This document shows positions 1-5,425 of a stretch of DNA of 5,830 nt, one piece after another. Position 1 is the stretch's first letter; each line of letters opens with the position of its first letter. The notes beneath the pieces were generated by a model, which did no database searches, was not told the origin of the DNA, and saw only the letters and a program-made list of their open reading frames with translations. Source of the stretch: JANYCD01 sp043738625 (lineage in GTDB: Bacteria; Pseudomonadota; Gammaproteobacteria; Burkholderiales; Rhodocyclaceae); the NCBI GenBank assembly GCA_043738625.1, contig JAYUFR010000095.1:1-5830 (forward strand), in the 5' to 3' direction. A program made the translations under genes and the position numbers.

Positions 1-98
1 ACTTTGGTGGTGCGGCTGTCGCTGTTGAAGGCTTCGGTCAAACCGAGAATGGGGTCGCGGGGCGCCATCTCCACCGCAGCGAAAATCGATAATGTCAT
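1..98 (-). CDS. tyrB: Aromatic amino acid aminotransferase, N-terminal part (cut by left edge)
   Basis: Only the first 32 codons are inside the window; the gene continues past the left edge. The translation begins MTLSIFAAVEMAPRDPILGL and goes on with TEAFNSDSRTTKV. This is the typical opening of the class I aspartate/aromatic aminotransferases (PLP enzymes of the AspC/TyrB group), where the segment just before the expected NLGVGVY motif binds substrate and forms the dimer arm. The family transfers amino groups between aromatic amino acids or aspartate and 2-oxo acids in the cytoplasm. The ATG start is supported by a GGAG ribosome-binding site about 5 bases upstream and by the match of the first residues to the family. 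AspC and TyrB cannot be told apart from 32 residues; the aromatic assignment follows the usual betaproteobacterial annotation of this N-terminus and is less certain than the family. Confidence 0.85.
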   Translation of the reverse strand, partial: MTLSIFAAVEMAPRDPILGLTEAFNSDSRTTK

Positions 99-171
99 CA
101 GAGCTCCGTGATTGCGTTGGTCATCGCAGCGGCGACCGACTGGCCACCAGAAAAGTCGCCAATGATACCTG

Positions 172-311
172 ATCGTGGAGGCCGATATTCAGCGGACTCA
201 CCTTGGTGCATGGGGCAGTGATGAGTTTCAAAAGGACTACTTCTTCGCCAAGCCGATGTCGGCCGAAGATTTCGAAACTCACCTGCTTGCCAAGCGGCGT
301 GATTTGGGTGA
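172..311 (+). pseudogene. Decayed C-terminal tail of an EAL-domain protein
   Basis: The + frame passing through 175 reads VEADIQRTHLGAWGSDEFQ and then KDYFFAKPMSAEDFETHLL. This lines up residue for residue with the end of EAL cyclic-di-GMP phosphodiesterase domains, whose usual pattern is EGVET..Q...L...GCDE.QGY.F.KP..A.EFE. Differences from the pattern are the missing AEG before VE, Ser for Cys in GCDE, and KD for the Gly after Gln. A stop (TGA at 163-165) lies just upstream in the same frame and no EAL catalytic core is present, so it cannot be a working enzyme. The recognisable part stops near 311, where the 3' end of the opposite-strand thioesterase gene begins; the open frame continues to 432 only as antisense of that gene. 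Most likely the rest was deleted in a rearrangement. A chance resemblance is possible but unlikely given the length and register of the match. Confidence 0.6.
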
Positions 312-761
312 TCAGGTCAGCAGAAAATTCCCGTTGGCGACGGCAATGAGTTTGTTGCGCTCTTCCTGCCAGGCCTCGACGCGAACGTTGGCGACACGGC
401 GGCCCTGGCGGGTGACACTGGCGATTGCATAGAGTTCTGTCGGAGAAGCGGCAGCACGCAGAAAGTCGGTGGTGATGCTGATGGTCTTGGCCACATGCGC
501 GGTGTCGCCCGCCATCAATTGCAGCAGGGCGGCCGCCTCCAGCAGTGCCGCGATCACGCCACCGTGAAACGACGAGGGGTTGACCCTGCCCATGTGCTTG
601 CCATCATATGGCAGTATCGTCGTCAGCAATTCGCCCTCCTTGCGCACGCGCAGGCCGAGGAAACGGAGATAAGGAAGGGCGTTGACGATCAGCGAGAAGT
701 CGCCTTCGGCCCGCGCTTGCGCCACCACTGCCGGCAGATCGATCACCTGGGGTTCGCTCAT
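312..761 (-). CDS. PaaI-family hotdog thioesterase (second gene of pair)
   Basis: A 149-aa protein starting MSEPQVIDLP, a usual length for single hotdog-fold acyl-CoA thioesterases of the PaaI/4HBT group. The active-site helix region reads SSFHGGVIAALLEAAALL: His66-Gly67-Gly68 followed nine residues later by Glu75, the position that holds the catalytic acid in this family. The C-terminal half (TISITTDFLRAA, then GRRVANVRVEAW) is the standard run of beta strands. Such enzymes hydrolyse acyl- or aryl-CoA thioesters in the cytoplasm as dimers or tetramers; the substrate cannot be read from sequence. The ATG overlaps the stop of the upstream hotdog gene as ATGA and has only a weak purine stretch before it, so translation is probably coupled. 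A longer frame to 902 exists, but it would lie fully inside the upstream gene and its extra residues look non-coding. The stop abuts the EAL remnant on the other strand. Confidence 0.9.
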   Translation of the reverse strand: MSEPQVIDLPAVVAQARAEGDFSLIVNALPYLRFLGLRVRKEGELLTTILPYDGKHMGRVNPSSFHGGVIAALLEAAALLQLMAGDTAHVAKTISITTDFLRAAASPTELYAIASVTRQGRRVANVRVEAWQEERNKLIAVANGNFLLT

Positions 762-1240
762 TGCTGCTTCGGTGCTGGAACGTTCGGATCCATATCCGAC
801 ACCATGAAAGTTCCGGACCCGGTGGCGACCACGTCGTCGGGGTCCTCGGGGTGCCAGGCCGTGGCACGAAAGAATGCGACCTGCCGCCCGACCTTGTGGC
901 ACTCGCTGCGTACGTGAAGAGGCTTTCGGTGTTTGCTCGGTTTCATGTGTTCAATGCGGAGATCGAGAGTCGCGATGGGAAATCTCGTTCCGTTCGTAGC
1001 CATGAAGTAAGCCATGGCAGACACGTTATCGACCATCGTGGTAATGACTCCACCCATTAGCGCACCACTTTCCGGATTGCCGACCAGGTCTTCACGCCAG
1101 TCCACAGCCAGCGTTGCGGAATTACTGCCGACATCGACCACCTTGCCACCCAATGCCTTCATGGCCGCCGACAGACGAGCCATCAGTATTCCTATCGCCT
1201 CGATTTTGGCCGGGGAGTGTTCAGCGCCTGTTGTTTTCAA
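758..1240 (-). CDS. PaaI-family hotdog protein (first gene of pair)
   Basis: A 160-aa protein if started at the TTG at 1240, which has AAAAAGG seven bases upstream. An ATG at 1183, giving 141 aa and preceded by AGGA, is a real alternative and is nearer the usual family length. The hotdog core is clear: SGALMGGVITTMVDN, then FPIATLDLRIEHMKP, then VGRQVAFFRATAW and VVATGSGTFMV. Residues are Met62-Gly63-Gly64 with Asp71 nine positions after Met62. The family usually has His before the two glycines, so this copy lacks that His but keeps the acid. It is paralogous in fold to the next gene, and the stop TGA overlaps the ATG of that gene (ATGA), so they form a two-gene operon. The inferred role is thioester hydrolysis or a partner subunit in a mixed hotdog complex; no substrate can be named. 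The family call is firm, the start less so. Confidence 0.87.
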   Translation of the reverse strand: MKTTGAEHSPAKIEAIGILMARLSAAMKALGGKVVDVGSNSATLAVDWREDLVGNPESGALMGGVITTMVDNVSAMAYFMATNGTRFPIATLDLRIEHMKPSKHRKPLHVRSECHKVGRQVAFFRATAWHPEDPDDVVATGSGTFMVSDMDPNVPAPKQQ

Positions 1241-1346
1241 ATGCGTACCTTTTTGTTGTCCGGTATCAGTTTACCCGACGCACGACAATTCGAATGTCGC
1301 AGCAAACGCGGGGATAATAGCGGCCTGCTTCGCTCCTCAAATAAAA
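1241..1346. other. Divergent intergenic region between hotdog operon and ylqF
   Basis: These 106 bases separate two divergent transcription units, so both promoters should lie here. For the right-hand unit a plausible promoter is seen (listed separately). For the hotdog pair I see no convincing pair of boxes; TAAACT around 1271 on the - strand is a possible -10 without a good -35. No coding sequence is evident. Confidence 0.5.
1289..1318 (+). promoter_or_regulatory. Possible sigma-70 promoter for ylqF-slyX
   Basis: TTCGAA at 1289-1294 and GATAAT at 1313-1318 are separated by 18 bases. The -10 matches TATAAT at five of six positions; the -35 is weak. Transcription would begin near 1325, leaving a leader of only about 20 bases before the ATG at 1347. 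An imperfect dyad, CGACA (1283-1287) and TGTCG (1295-1299), straddles the -35 and might be an operator. Read by eye only. Confidence 0.4.
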
Positions 1347-2246
1347 ATGTCCATCCAGTGGTTTCCCGGTCACATGACGTCTGCCCGCAAGAAAGCGGCC
1401 GAAACCATGGAATGGATCGATGTCGTCATCGAGGTGCTCGACGCCCGGTTGCCCGAGGCCAGCAGCAATCCCATGATCAAGGAATTGCGCCTGCACCGCC
1501 AGCGACCCTGTCTCAAGCTGCTTAACAAGGCCGACCTCGCCGATCCCGAAGCAACCCGGGCCTGGCTCGATTTTTTCAACAAGCAGCAGGGCGTCAAGGC
1601 GGTGGCGATCTCCTGCAAGAAACCCGGCGATGCGCTCAAGGTGCCGGCTCTGTGCCAGCAACTCGCACCGCATCGCAACGACACGCTGAAACCGCTGCGC
1701 ATGATGATCATGGGCATTCCCAATGTCGGCAAGTCGACCTTGATGAATGCGCTGGTCAAACGTCGGGTGGCCAAGGTTGGCGACGAGCCAGCCGTCACCA
1801 AGTCACAGCAGAGCTTCGACCTTGGCCCGCGCATGTCGATCACCGATACGCCGGGCCTGATGTGGCCAAAAATTGCGCTCGATTCCGACGGCTTCATGCT
1901 CGCCGCCAGTCATGCCATCGGCCGCAACGCGGTGCTGGAGGAGGAGGTGGCCGTCTTTCTTGCCAATATTCTGTTGCAGCGCTATCCATCACAGGTTGCG
2001 GCGCGCTATGGGGTCGCCGTCGATGCCCTCGATGGCGCGGGCGTGATCGAAGTGGTGGCGAAGCGGCGCGGTTGCATCGTGAAGGGGACAGGTGGCGAAC
2101 CGGATCGCGAAAAAGCTTCGCTGGTTCTGCTCCAGGACTATCGCGACGGTGCGCTCGGCCGCATCAGTCTGGAGACACCGCAGACGCGCCAGGCGATGCT
2201 GGAAGCCAGCAAACCTCCGGTGCTGCATGAAGAAGAGAATGACTAG
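1347..2246 (+). CDS. ylqF: Ribosome biogenesis GTPase YlqF/RbgA
   Basis: A 299-aa circularly permuted GTPase. The opening MSIQWFPGHM is the family hallmark. The G motifs come in permuted order: G4 NKAD at residues 60-63, G5 SCK at 89-91, G1 (P-loop) GIPNVGKST at 123-131, the G2 threonine about 151, and G3 DTPG at 167-170. A C-terminal helical domain of about 110 residues follows, as in RbgA, where it helps bind rRNA. In Bacillus RbgA acts late in 50S subunit assembly; the same cytoplasmic role is assumed here. The length is usual for the family (about 280-320). The ATG at 1347 is chosen because the conserved QWFPGHM begins there; a longer open frame back to 1014 is antisense to the hotdog gene. 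No clear Shine-Dalgarno sequence precedes it (only A-rich bases), which is notable for a conserved gene. It overlaps slyX by 8 bases, suggesting one transcript. Confidence 0.95.
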   Translation: MSIQWFPGHMTSARKKAAETMEWIDVVIEVLDARLPEASSNPMIKELRLHRQRPCLKLLNKADLADPEATRAWLDFFNKQQGVKAVAISCKKPGDALKVPALCQQLAPHRNDTLKPLRMMIMGIPNVGKSTLMNALVKRRVAKVGDEPAVTKSQQSFDLGPRMSITDTPGLMWPKIALDSDGFMLAASHAIGRNAVLEEEVAVFLANILLQRYPSQVAARYGVAVDALDGAGVIEVVAKRRGCIVKGTGGEPDREKASLVLLQDYRDGALGRISLETPQTRQAMLEASKPPVLHEEEND

Positions 2247-2463
2247 CGTGGCGACACAGTCCACTGACAATCGCTTGATGGAACTGGAAATCAAGACCGC
2301 ACTTTCCGACGATCTGCTGGAAGAGTTGAATCGCACCGTCTACCGCCAGCAACAGCAGATCGACCAACTCCAGCAGGAACTTCGCGCCCTGCGTCAGCAG
2401 GTGCAGGCCTCACTGCCGGCGGAACCCAACGGCCCCAACGACGAGACGCCGCCGCATTACTGA
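2239..2463 (+). CDS. slyX: SlyX family coiled-coil protein
   Basis: A 74-aa protein. Residues about 11-58 form one continuous coiled coil with the SlyX pattern (ELEIKTALSDDLLEELN, then QQQQIDQLQQELRALRQQV), and the C-terminus ends ETPPHY, the near-invariant SlyX tail. SlyX is small, cytoplasmic and of unknown biochemical function; in Escherichia coli it lies beside slyD. The start is uncertain: ATG 2239 overlaps the last codons of ylqF (ATGACTAG), ATG 2227 would add four residues, and GTG 2248 would remove three. ATG 2239 is preferred for its position in the overlap and the purine-rich AAGAAGAG just before it. Translation is likely coupled to ylqF. It ends 7 bases from the convergent lysine-rich gene, and I see no hairpin terminator between them. 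Confidence 0.88.
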   Translation: MTSVATQSTDNRLMELEIKTALSDDLLEELNRTVYRQQQQIDQLQQELRALRQQVQASLPAEPNGPNDETPPHY

Positions 2464-2470
2464 AGCGGTC

Positions 2471-2605
2471 TTAGTCCTTCGGGATGGCGAAAGGCTTGGC
2501 CGCGTCCTTGGAGTCTTTCTTGACCTGCTTGGCCGCCTTCTTGTCCTTCTTGTTCAACAGCGGCTGTTTTTTTGATTCCTTGTTGCTCTTCTGCTCTTTG
2601 GTCAT
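2471..2605 (-). CDS. Small lysine-rich protein (44 aa)
   Basis: A 44-aa open frame starting MTKEQKSNKESKKQPLL and ending KPFAIPKD. About one third of the residues are lysine, there is no cysteine or membrane segment, and the predicted charge is strongly positive. Support for a real gene is the strong ribosome-binding site AGGAG eight bases before the ATG, the close fit between neighbours (7 bases from the slyX stop, 57 from the ettA stop), and resemblance, from memory, to short hypothetical proteins of beta- and gammaproteobacteria that begin with a TKEQKSNKE-like motif. Function is unknown. A basic, disordered, nucleic-acid- or ribosome-associated peptide is a guess from composition only. 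It lies downstream of ettA on the same strand and may share its transcript. It is short enough to be missed by standard gene callers. Confidence 0.78.
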   Translation of the reverse strand: MTKEQKSNKESKKQPLLNKKDKKAAKQVKKDSKDAAKPFAIPKD

Positions 2606-2662
2606 GGTGCTCGCTCCTGGTTGATGGACGCAGTGAAAAGTGCTGAACGTTGAACCGAACGA

Positions 2663-4327
2663 TTAACGGCTGATCGGCTTGTAACGTATCCGTTTCGGTT
2701 TTGCCCCTTCCTCGCCGAGCCGCTTGCGCTTGTCGGCCTCGTACTCCTGATAGTTGCCGTTGAAGAAAGTCCATTGCGAGTTGCCCTCGCAGGCGAGGAT
2801 GTGGGTGGCGATGCGGTCAAGGAACCAGCGGTCATGGCTGATCACCAGCACGCAGCCGGCGAACTCAAGCAACGCATCTTCCAGCGCGCGCAGGGTTTCC
2901 ACGTCAAGGTCGTTGGAAGGCTCATCAAGCAACAGCACATTGCCGCCGGCGATCAGCGTCTTCGCCAGATGCAGGCGGCCGCGCTCGCCGCCCGAGAGAT
3001 TGCCGACGGTCTTGCCCTGATCGCCACCCTTGAAGTTGAAGCGGCCAAGATAGGCACGTGACGGCATTTCGAATTTGCCCACGGTCAGAATATCGGCACC
3101 ACCCGAAACCAGATCGAATACCGTCTTGCTGTTGTCCAGGCCTTCACGCGACTGATCCACCGCGGCGACATTCACCGTGGAACCGATCACCACTTCGCCG
3201 CTGTCAGGCTGCTCCTTGCCCTGAATCATCCTGAACAGGGTGGATTTGCCGGCACCGTTGGGGCCGATCACGCCGACGATGGCGCCGGGTGGAATGCTGA
3301 AGCTGAGATTGTCGATCAGCAGTCGGTCGCCAAAGCTTTTGGAAACGCCTTCGAATTCGATGACCTTGTCGCCCAGCCGCTCGCCGGGCGGAATGAAGAT
3401 TTCCTGGGTCTCGTTGCGTTTCTGGTATTCGTAGGAATTGAGTTCCTCAAAGCGCGCAATACGCGCCTTGCTCTTGGCCTGGCGCGCTTTCGGGTTCTGC
3501 CGCACCCATTCCAGTTCCTGCTTCATGGCCTTGATGCGCGCGCCTTCCTGCTTGGATTCGGTTTCCAAACGAGCTTCTTTTTGTTCCAGCCACGATGAAT
3601 AGTTGCCCTTCCACGGAATGCCATGGCCGCGGTCGAGTTCGAGTATCCACTCGGCGGCGTTGTCGAGGAAGTAACGATCATGGGTCACCGCCACCACCGT
3701 GCCGGGGAAGCGCGTCAGGAATTGCTCCAGCCAGTCCACCGATTCGGCATCCAGGTGGTTGGTCGGTTCGTCCAGCAACAGCATGTCGGGTTTGGAGAGC
3801 AGCAGCTTGCACAGTGCGACGCGGCGTTTTTCGCCGCCCGAAAGATTTTTCACCACGGCATCCCACGCGGGCAATCGCAGCGCATCGGCGGCGATTTCAA
3901 GCTGGTTTTCCAGGTCCGATCCGGCCGTGGCGATGATGGCTTCAAGCCGCGCCTGTTCCTCGGCCAGCTTGTCGAAGTCGGCATCCGCTTCGGCGTACGC
4001 GGCATACACGTCTTCGAGCTTCTTCTGCGCCTGCATCACTTCGCCCATGCCAGTCTCGACCTCTTCGCGCACCGTTTTGGCGGGGTCAAGCTCAGGCTCC
4101 TGCGGCAGGTAACCGATGGTCATGTTCGGCATCGGCGTCGCTTCGCCTTCGATTTCCTTGTCGATGCCGGCCATGATGCGCAGCACGGTCGATTTGCCGG
4201 ACCCGTTCAGGCCCAGCACGCCGATCTTGGCACCCGGAAAAAACGAAAGTGAGATGTCCTTGAGAATCTGGCGCTTGGGCGGAACGATCTTGCCGACGCG
4301 ATTCATGGTGAAAACGTATTGAGCCAT
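2663..4327 (-). CDS. ettA: Energy-dependent translational throttle protein EttA (ABC-F ATPase)
   Basis: A 554-aa protein, almost the same length as Escherichia coli EttA. It has two ABC domains and no membrane segments. Domain 1: Walker A GLNGSGKST (39-47), signature LSGGE (162-166), Walker B ending LLLDEP with Glu187, switch His216. Between Walker A and signature lies the EttA arm (about residues 95-140). Residues about 245-325 form the charged helical interdomain linker. Domain 2: GPNGAGKST (355-363), LSGGE (444-448), LLLDEP with Glu469, His498. Both catalytic glutamates are present, so both sites should be active. EttA binds the ribosomal E site and gates the first peptide bond according to the ADP/ATP ratio. 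The start MAQYVFTMNRVGK matches the family exactly, although no good Shine-Dalgarno sequence precedes it. It follows the 188-aa unknown gene by 37 bases, suggesting cotranscription. The C-terminus is basic (KPKRIRYKPISR), as usual for EttA. Confidence 0.97.
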   Translation of the reverse strand: MAQYVFTMNRVGKIVPPKRQILKDISLSFFPGAKIGVLGLNGSGKSTVLRIMAGIDKEIEGEATPMPNMTIGYLPQEPELDPAKTVREEVETGMGEVMQAQKKLEDVYAAYAEADADFDKLAEEQARLEAIIATAGSDLENQLEIAADALRLPAWDAVVKNLSGGEKRRVALCKLLLSKPDMLLLDEPTNHLDAESVDWLEQFLTRFPGTVVAVTHDRYFLDNAAEWILELDRGHGIPWKGNYSSWLEQKEARLETESKQEGARIKAMKQELEWVRQNPKARQAKSKARIARFEELNSYEYQKRNETQEIFIPPGERLGDKVIEFEGVSKSFGDRLLIDNLSFSIPPGAIVGVIGPNGAGKSTLFRMIQGKEQPDSGEVVIGSTVNVAAVDQSREGLDNSKTVFDLVSGGADILTVGKFEMPSRAYLGRFNFKGGDQGKTVGNLSGGERGRLHLAKTLIAGGNVLLLDEPSNDLDVETLRALEDALLEFAGCVLVISHDRWFLDRIATHILACEGNSQWTFFNGNYQEYEADKRKRLGEEGAKPKRIRYKPISR

Positions 4328-4364
4328 TTTTGCGTGCGGTGTTCTGGTGAATGGTTAAGCCGGG

Positions 4365-4931
4365 CTATTGCGCGGGGCTGGGGTCGGTGATGAAGCCGAA
4401 CTTGCCAGGCACCTGCGCTTTCGTTAGCGGCGAGAGTGGCAGCAGTTCGCCGGCCAAGCGTAATTGTAACGGCAGCGCGGCGCCGCCCATCAGTTGCAGC
4501 AGCGATTCTTCGTCGGCACGCGTGTTCGAAGCGTCGACAATGCCATCGAGCACGGCCGGCAGGTCGCGGTCCTCGATCAGCCCAATGGCATGTTCCGTCT
4601 CCAGCAGCAGATTGCCGTCCTCATCCATCCAGGCCTGACGGGGATTGGCAACGGTGATGCCACTGTGGGTCTCAAGCTCACCCGAACCGGTCAGGCGCAG
4701 CACCCAAGGCGTGTAATCCAACGCCACATAGACGCGCTGCGGGCCATTCTGGAAGAACCAGGCGCCTTCCACGGTACTGGTGTAGTTGCGGCCGATAAAC
4801 GCGCACAACTGCGGGTTGGTCACCAACTCCCCTTTGATACGCCACTGCCCGCGCCGATCCAGCCCCAGCCAGCCGTAGACATCCGGCACATTGGGCCAGC
4901 GGGCGATGGCATCGATGACCGCCTTATCCAT
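4365..4931 (-). CDS. Conserved protein of unknown function, DUF2946/DUF2944-like, upstream of ettA
   Basis: A 188-aa soluble protein with no signal peptide, membrane helix or cysteine-rich motif. Visible features are an N-terminal block rich in aromatic and charged residues (YGWLGLDRRGQWRIKGEL, 19-36), a central block (NYTSTVEGAW, then FFQNGPQRVYVALDYTPWV, 49-77) that looks like beta strands, then WMDEDGNLLLETEH (101-114), and a helical leucine-rich end. The pattern resembles a betaproteobacterial family that carries only a domain-of-unknown-function name (recalled as DUF2946 or DUF2944, not checked). Blocks such as 'D..G.W' and 'DEDGNLLLE' suggest a beta-rich fold, but no catalytic motif is recognised. 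The ATG at 4931 gives the natural MDKAVIDAIARWPNVPDVYG opening; its ribosome-binding site is weak. It is probably cotranscribed with ettA, 37 bases downstream. A functional link to translation is only a guess from this placement. Confidence 0.83.
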   Translation of the reverse strand: MDKAVIDAIARWPNVPDVYGWLGLDRRGQWRIKGELVTNPQLCAFIGRNYTSTVEGAWFFQNGPQRVYVALDYTPWVLRLTGSGELETHSGITVANPRQAWMDEDGNLLLETEHAIGLIEDRDLPAVLDGIVDASNTRADEESLLQLMGGAALPLQLRLAGELLPLSPLTKAQVPGKFGFITDPSPAQ

Positions 4932-4952
4932 GCGATGGAATCTGTTGCACAG

Positions 4953-4961
4953 TTATTACCA
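4953..4961 (-). promoter_or_regulatory. Possible extended -10 element for the unknown gene-ettA operon
   Basis: On the - strand TGGTAATAA (TG, one base, TAATAA) lies 22 bases before the ATG at 4931, as an extended -10 might. A convincing -35 was not found at the normal distance. This 78-base gap (4932-5009) separates the operon from the divergent Nudix remnant, so a promoter is expected here. Weak evidence. Confidence 0.22.
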
Positions 4962-5009
4962 GTGCTATCGTCATCAAAACACGGGGAACTCAAGTTGGAT
5001 TAAAGGTTT

Positions 5010-5340
5010 TTGGAGCGATCAACCGCCAGCAGGCAGATATTCGAGGGAAAACTGCTCAAAGTCTACCGGGACGCGTCACGCTGCCTTCGAGCGGCAGGCG
5101 GTGCGCGAAGACATCAAGCATTCCGGTGCGGTCATCATCGTCGCCATGCTCGACAATGGCAAGTTGGGGCACCAGTACTGGTATGGGCAGCAGCGTGCCT
5201 CGCTTGAGTTGCGGGCGACTACACTTAGCTCACAGAGCGAGCAAACTCGCTATCTAGCACCAAAATTGATCAGGGGGAGATGATCAAGGCTACGCCGCTG
5301 CACTCAGGCGCTATTTGAAACGGTCGGGGTGCAACACCGG
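5010..5340 (+). pseudogene. Broken Nudix hydrolase gene (ADP-ribose pyrophosphatase type)
   Basis: Pieces of one protein appear in order but in three frames. RQIFEGKLLKVYRD (5031-5072, frame of 5010) is the typical N-terminal strand of ADP-ribose pyrophosphatases. TLPS (5078-5089) follows after a loss of about one base. RQAVREDIKHSGAVIIVAML (5092-5151), then DNGKL and QYWYGQQRASLEL, continue in another frame after a further one-base loss. Then about 44 foreign bases (5218-5261) interrupt the expected LELPAGK. KIDQGE (5262-5279) resumes the start of the Nudix box GX5EX7REUXEEXGU, and LFETVGV (5311-5331), in yet another frame, resembles its end, with the Arg-Glu pair and one of the two glutamates lost. 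The C-terminal 80-100 residues are missing. An intact enzyme would cleave ADP-ribose to AMP and ribose 5-phosphate; this copy cannot. The start is taken as TTG 5010 but is not certain. Several independent lesions make sequencing error an unlikely full explanation. Confidence 0.75.
5236..5251. repeat. Short perfect inverted repeat inside the Nudix remnant
   Basis: AGCGAG (5236-5241) and CTCGCT (5246-5251) form a perfect 6-bp stem with a CAAA loop. It sits in the middle of the roughly 44-base stretch that interrupts the Nudix coding sequence. No T tract follows on either strand, so it is not a typical terminator. Confidence 0.5.
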
Positions 5341-5364
5341 CCGAAGGAGAGGAGGCTGACTGAG

Positions 5365-5415
5365 AAAAAGGCTGCGGGCCCCGCGGAGGGGGGCCGTTTG
5401 GATGGGGCCCGCAGC
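5365..5415 (-). terminator. Rho-independent terminator of the bactofilin gene
   Basis: GCTGCGGGCCCC (5371-5382) and GGGGCCCGCAGC (5404-5415) form a perfect 12-bp GC-rich stem around a 21-base loop. Read on the - strand it begins 10 bases after the bactofilin stop and is followed by CTTTTTCTC (A run at 5365-5369 on the + strand). Stem strength, T tract and position all fit an intrinsic terminator for that gene. It also shields the Nudix remnant from read-through. Confidence 0.85.
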
Positions 5416-5425
5416 ACACAAACAA

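Noticed and set aside
762..902. N-terminal extension of the second hotdog protein to 196 aa.
   Set aside because: The added residues are arginine- and glycine-rich out-of-frame sequence of the upstream hotdog gene; the ATGA overlap start gives a normal family length.
1014..1346. Long N-terminal extension of the ylqF frame.
   Set aside because: It is antisense to the hotdog gene, and the family start MSIQWFPGHM lies at 1347.
2464..2470. Possible bidirectional terminator between the convergent slyX and lysine-rich genes.
   Set aside because: Only 7 bases separate the stops and I could find no GC-rich stem with a T tract in or around them.
3595..4252. Several long + strand open frames opposite ettA, up to 209 codons.
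   Set aside because: They mirror the codon bias of ettA, show no family motifs, and lie wholly within a certain gene.
5266..5287. Perfect 7-bp inverted repeat TTGATCA / TGATCAA with an 8-base purine loop (GGGGGAGA), resembling a hairpin or operator.
   Set aside because: It falls on the KIDQGEMIK codons of the Nudix remnant, so the coding history explains the bases; no T tract or promoter accompanies it.
5280..5318. A 12-codon open frame from the ATG at 5280 with GGGGGAG just before it.
   Set aside because: The purine run is too close to the ATG and both belong to the decayed Nudix box.
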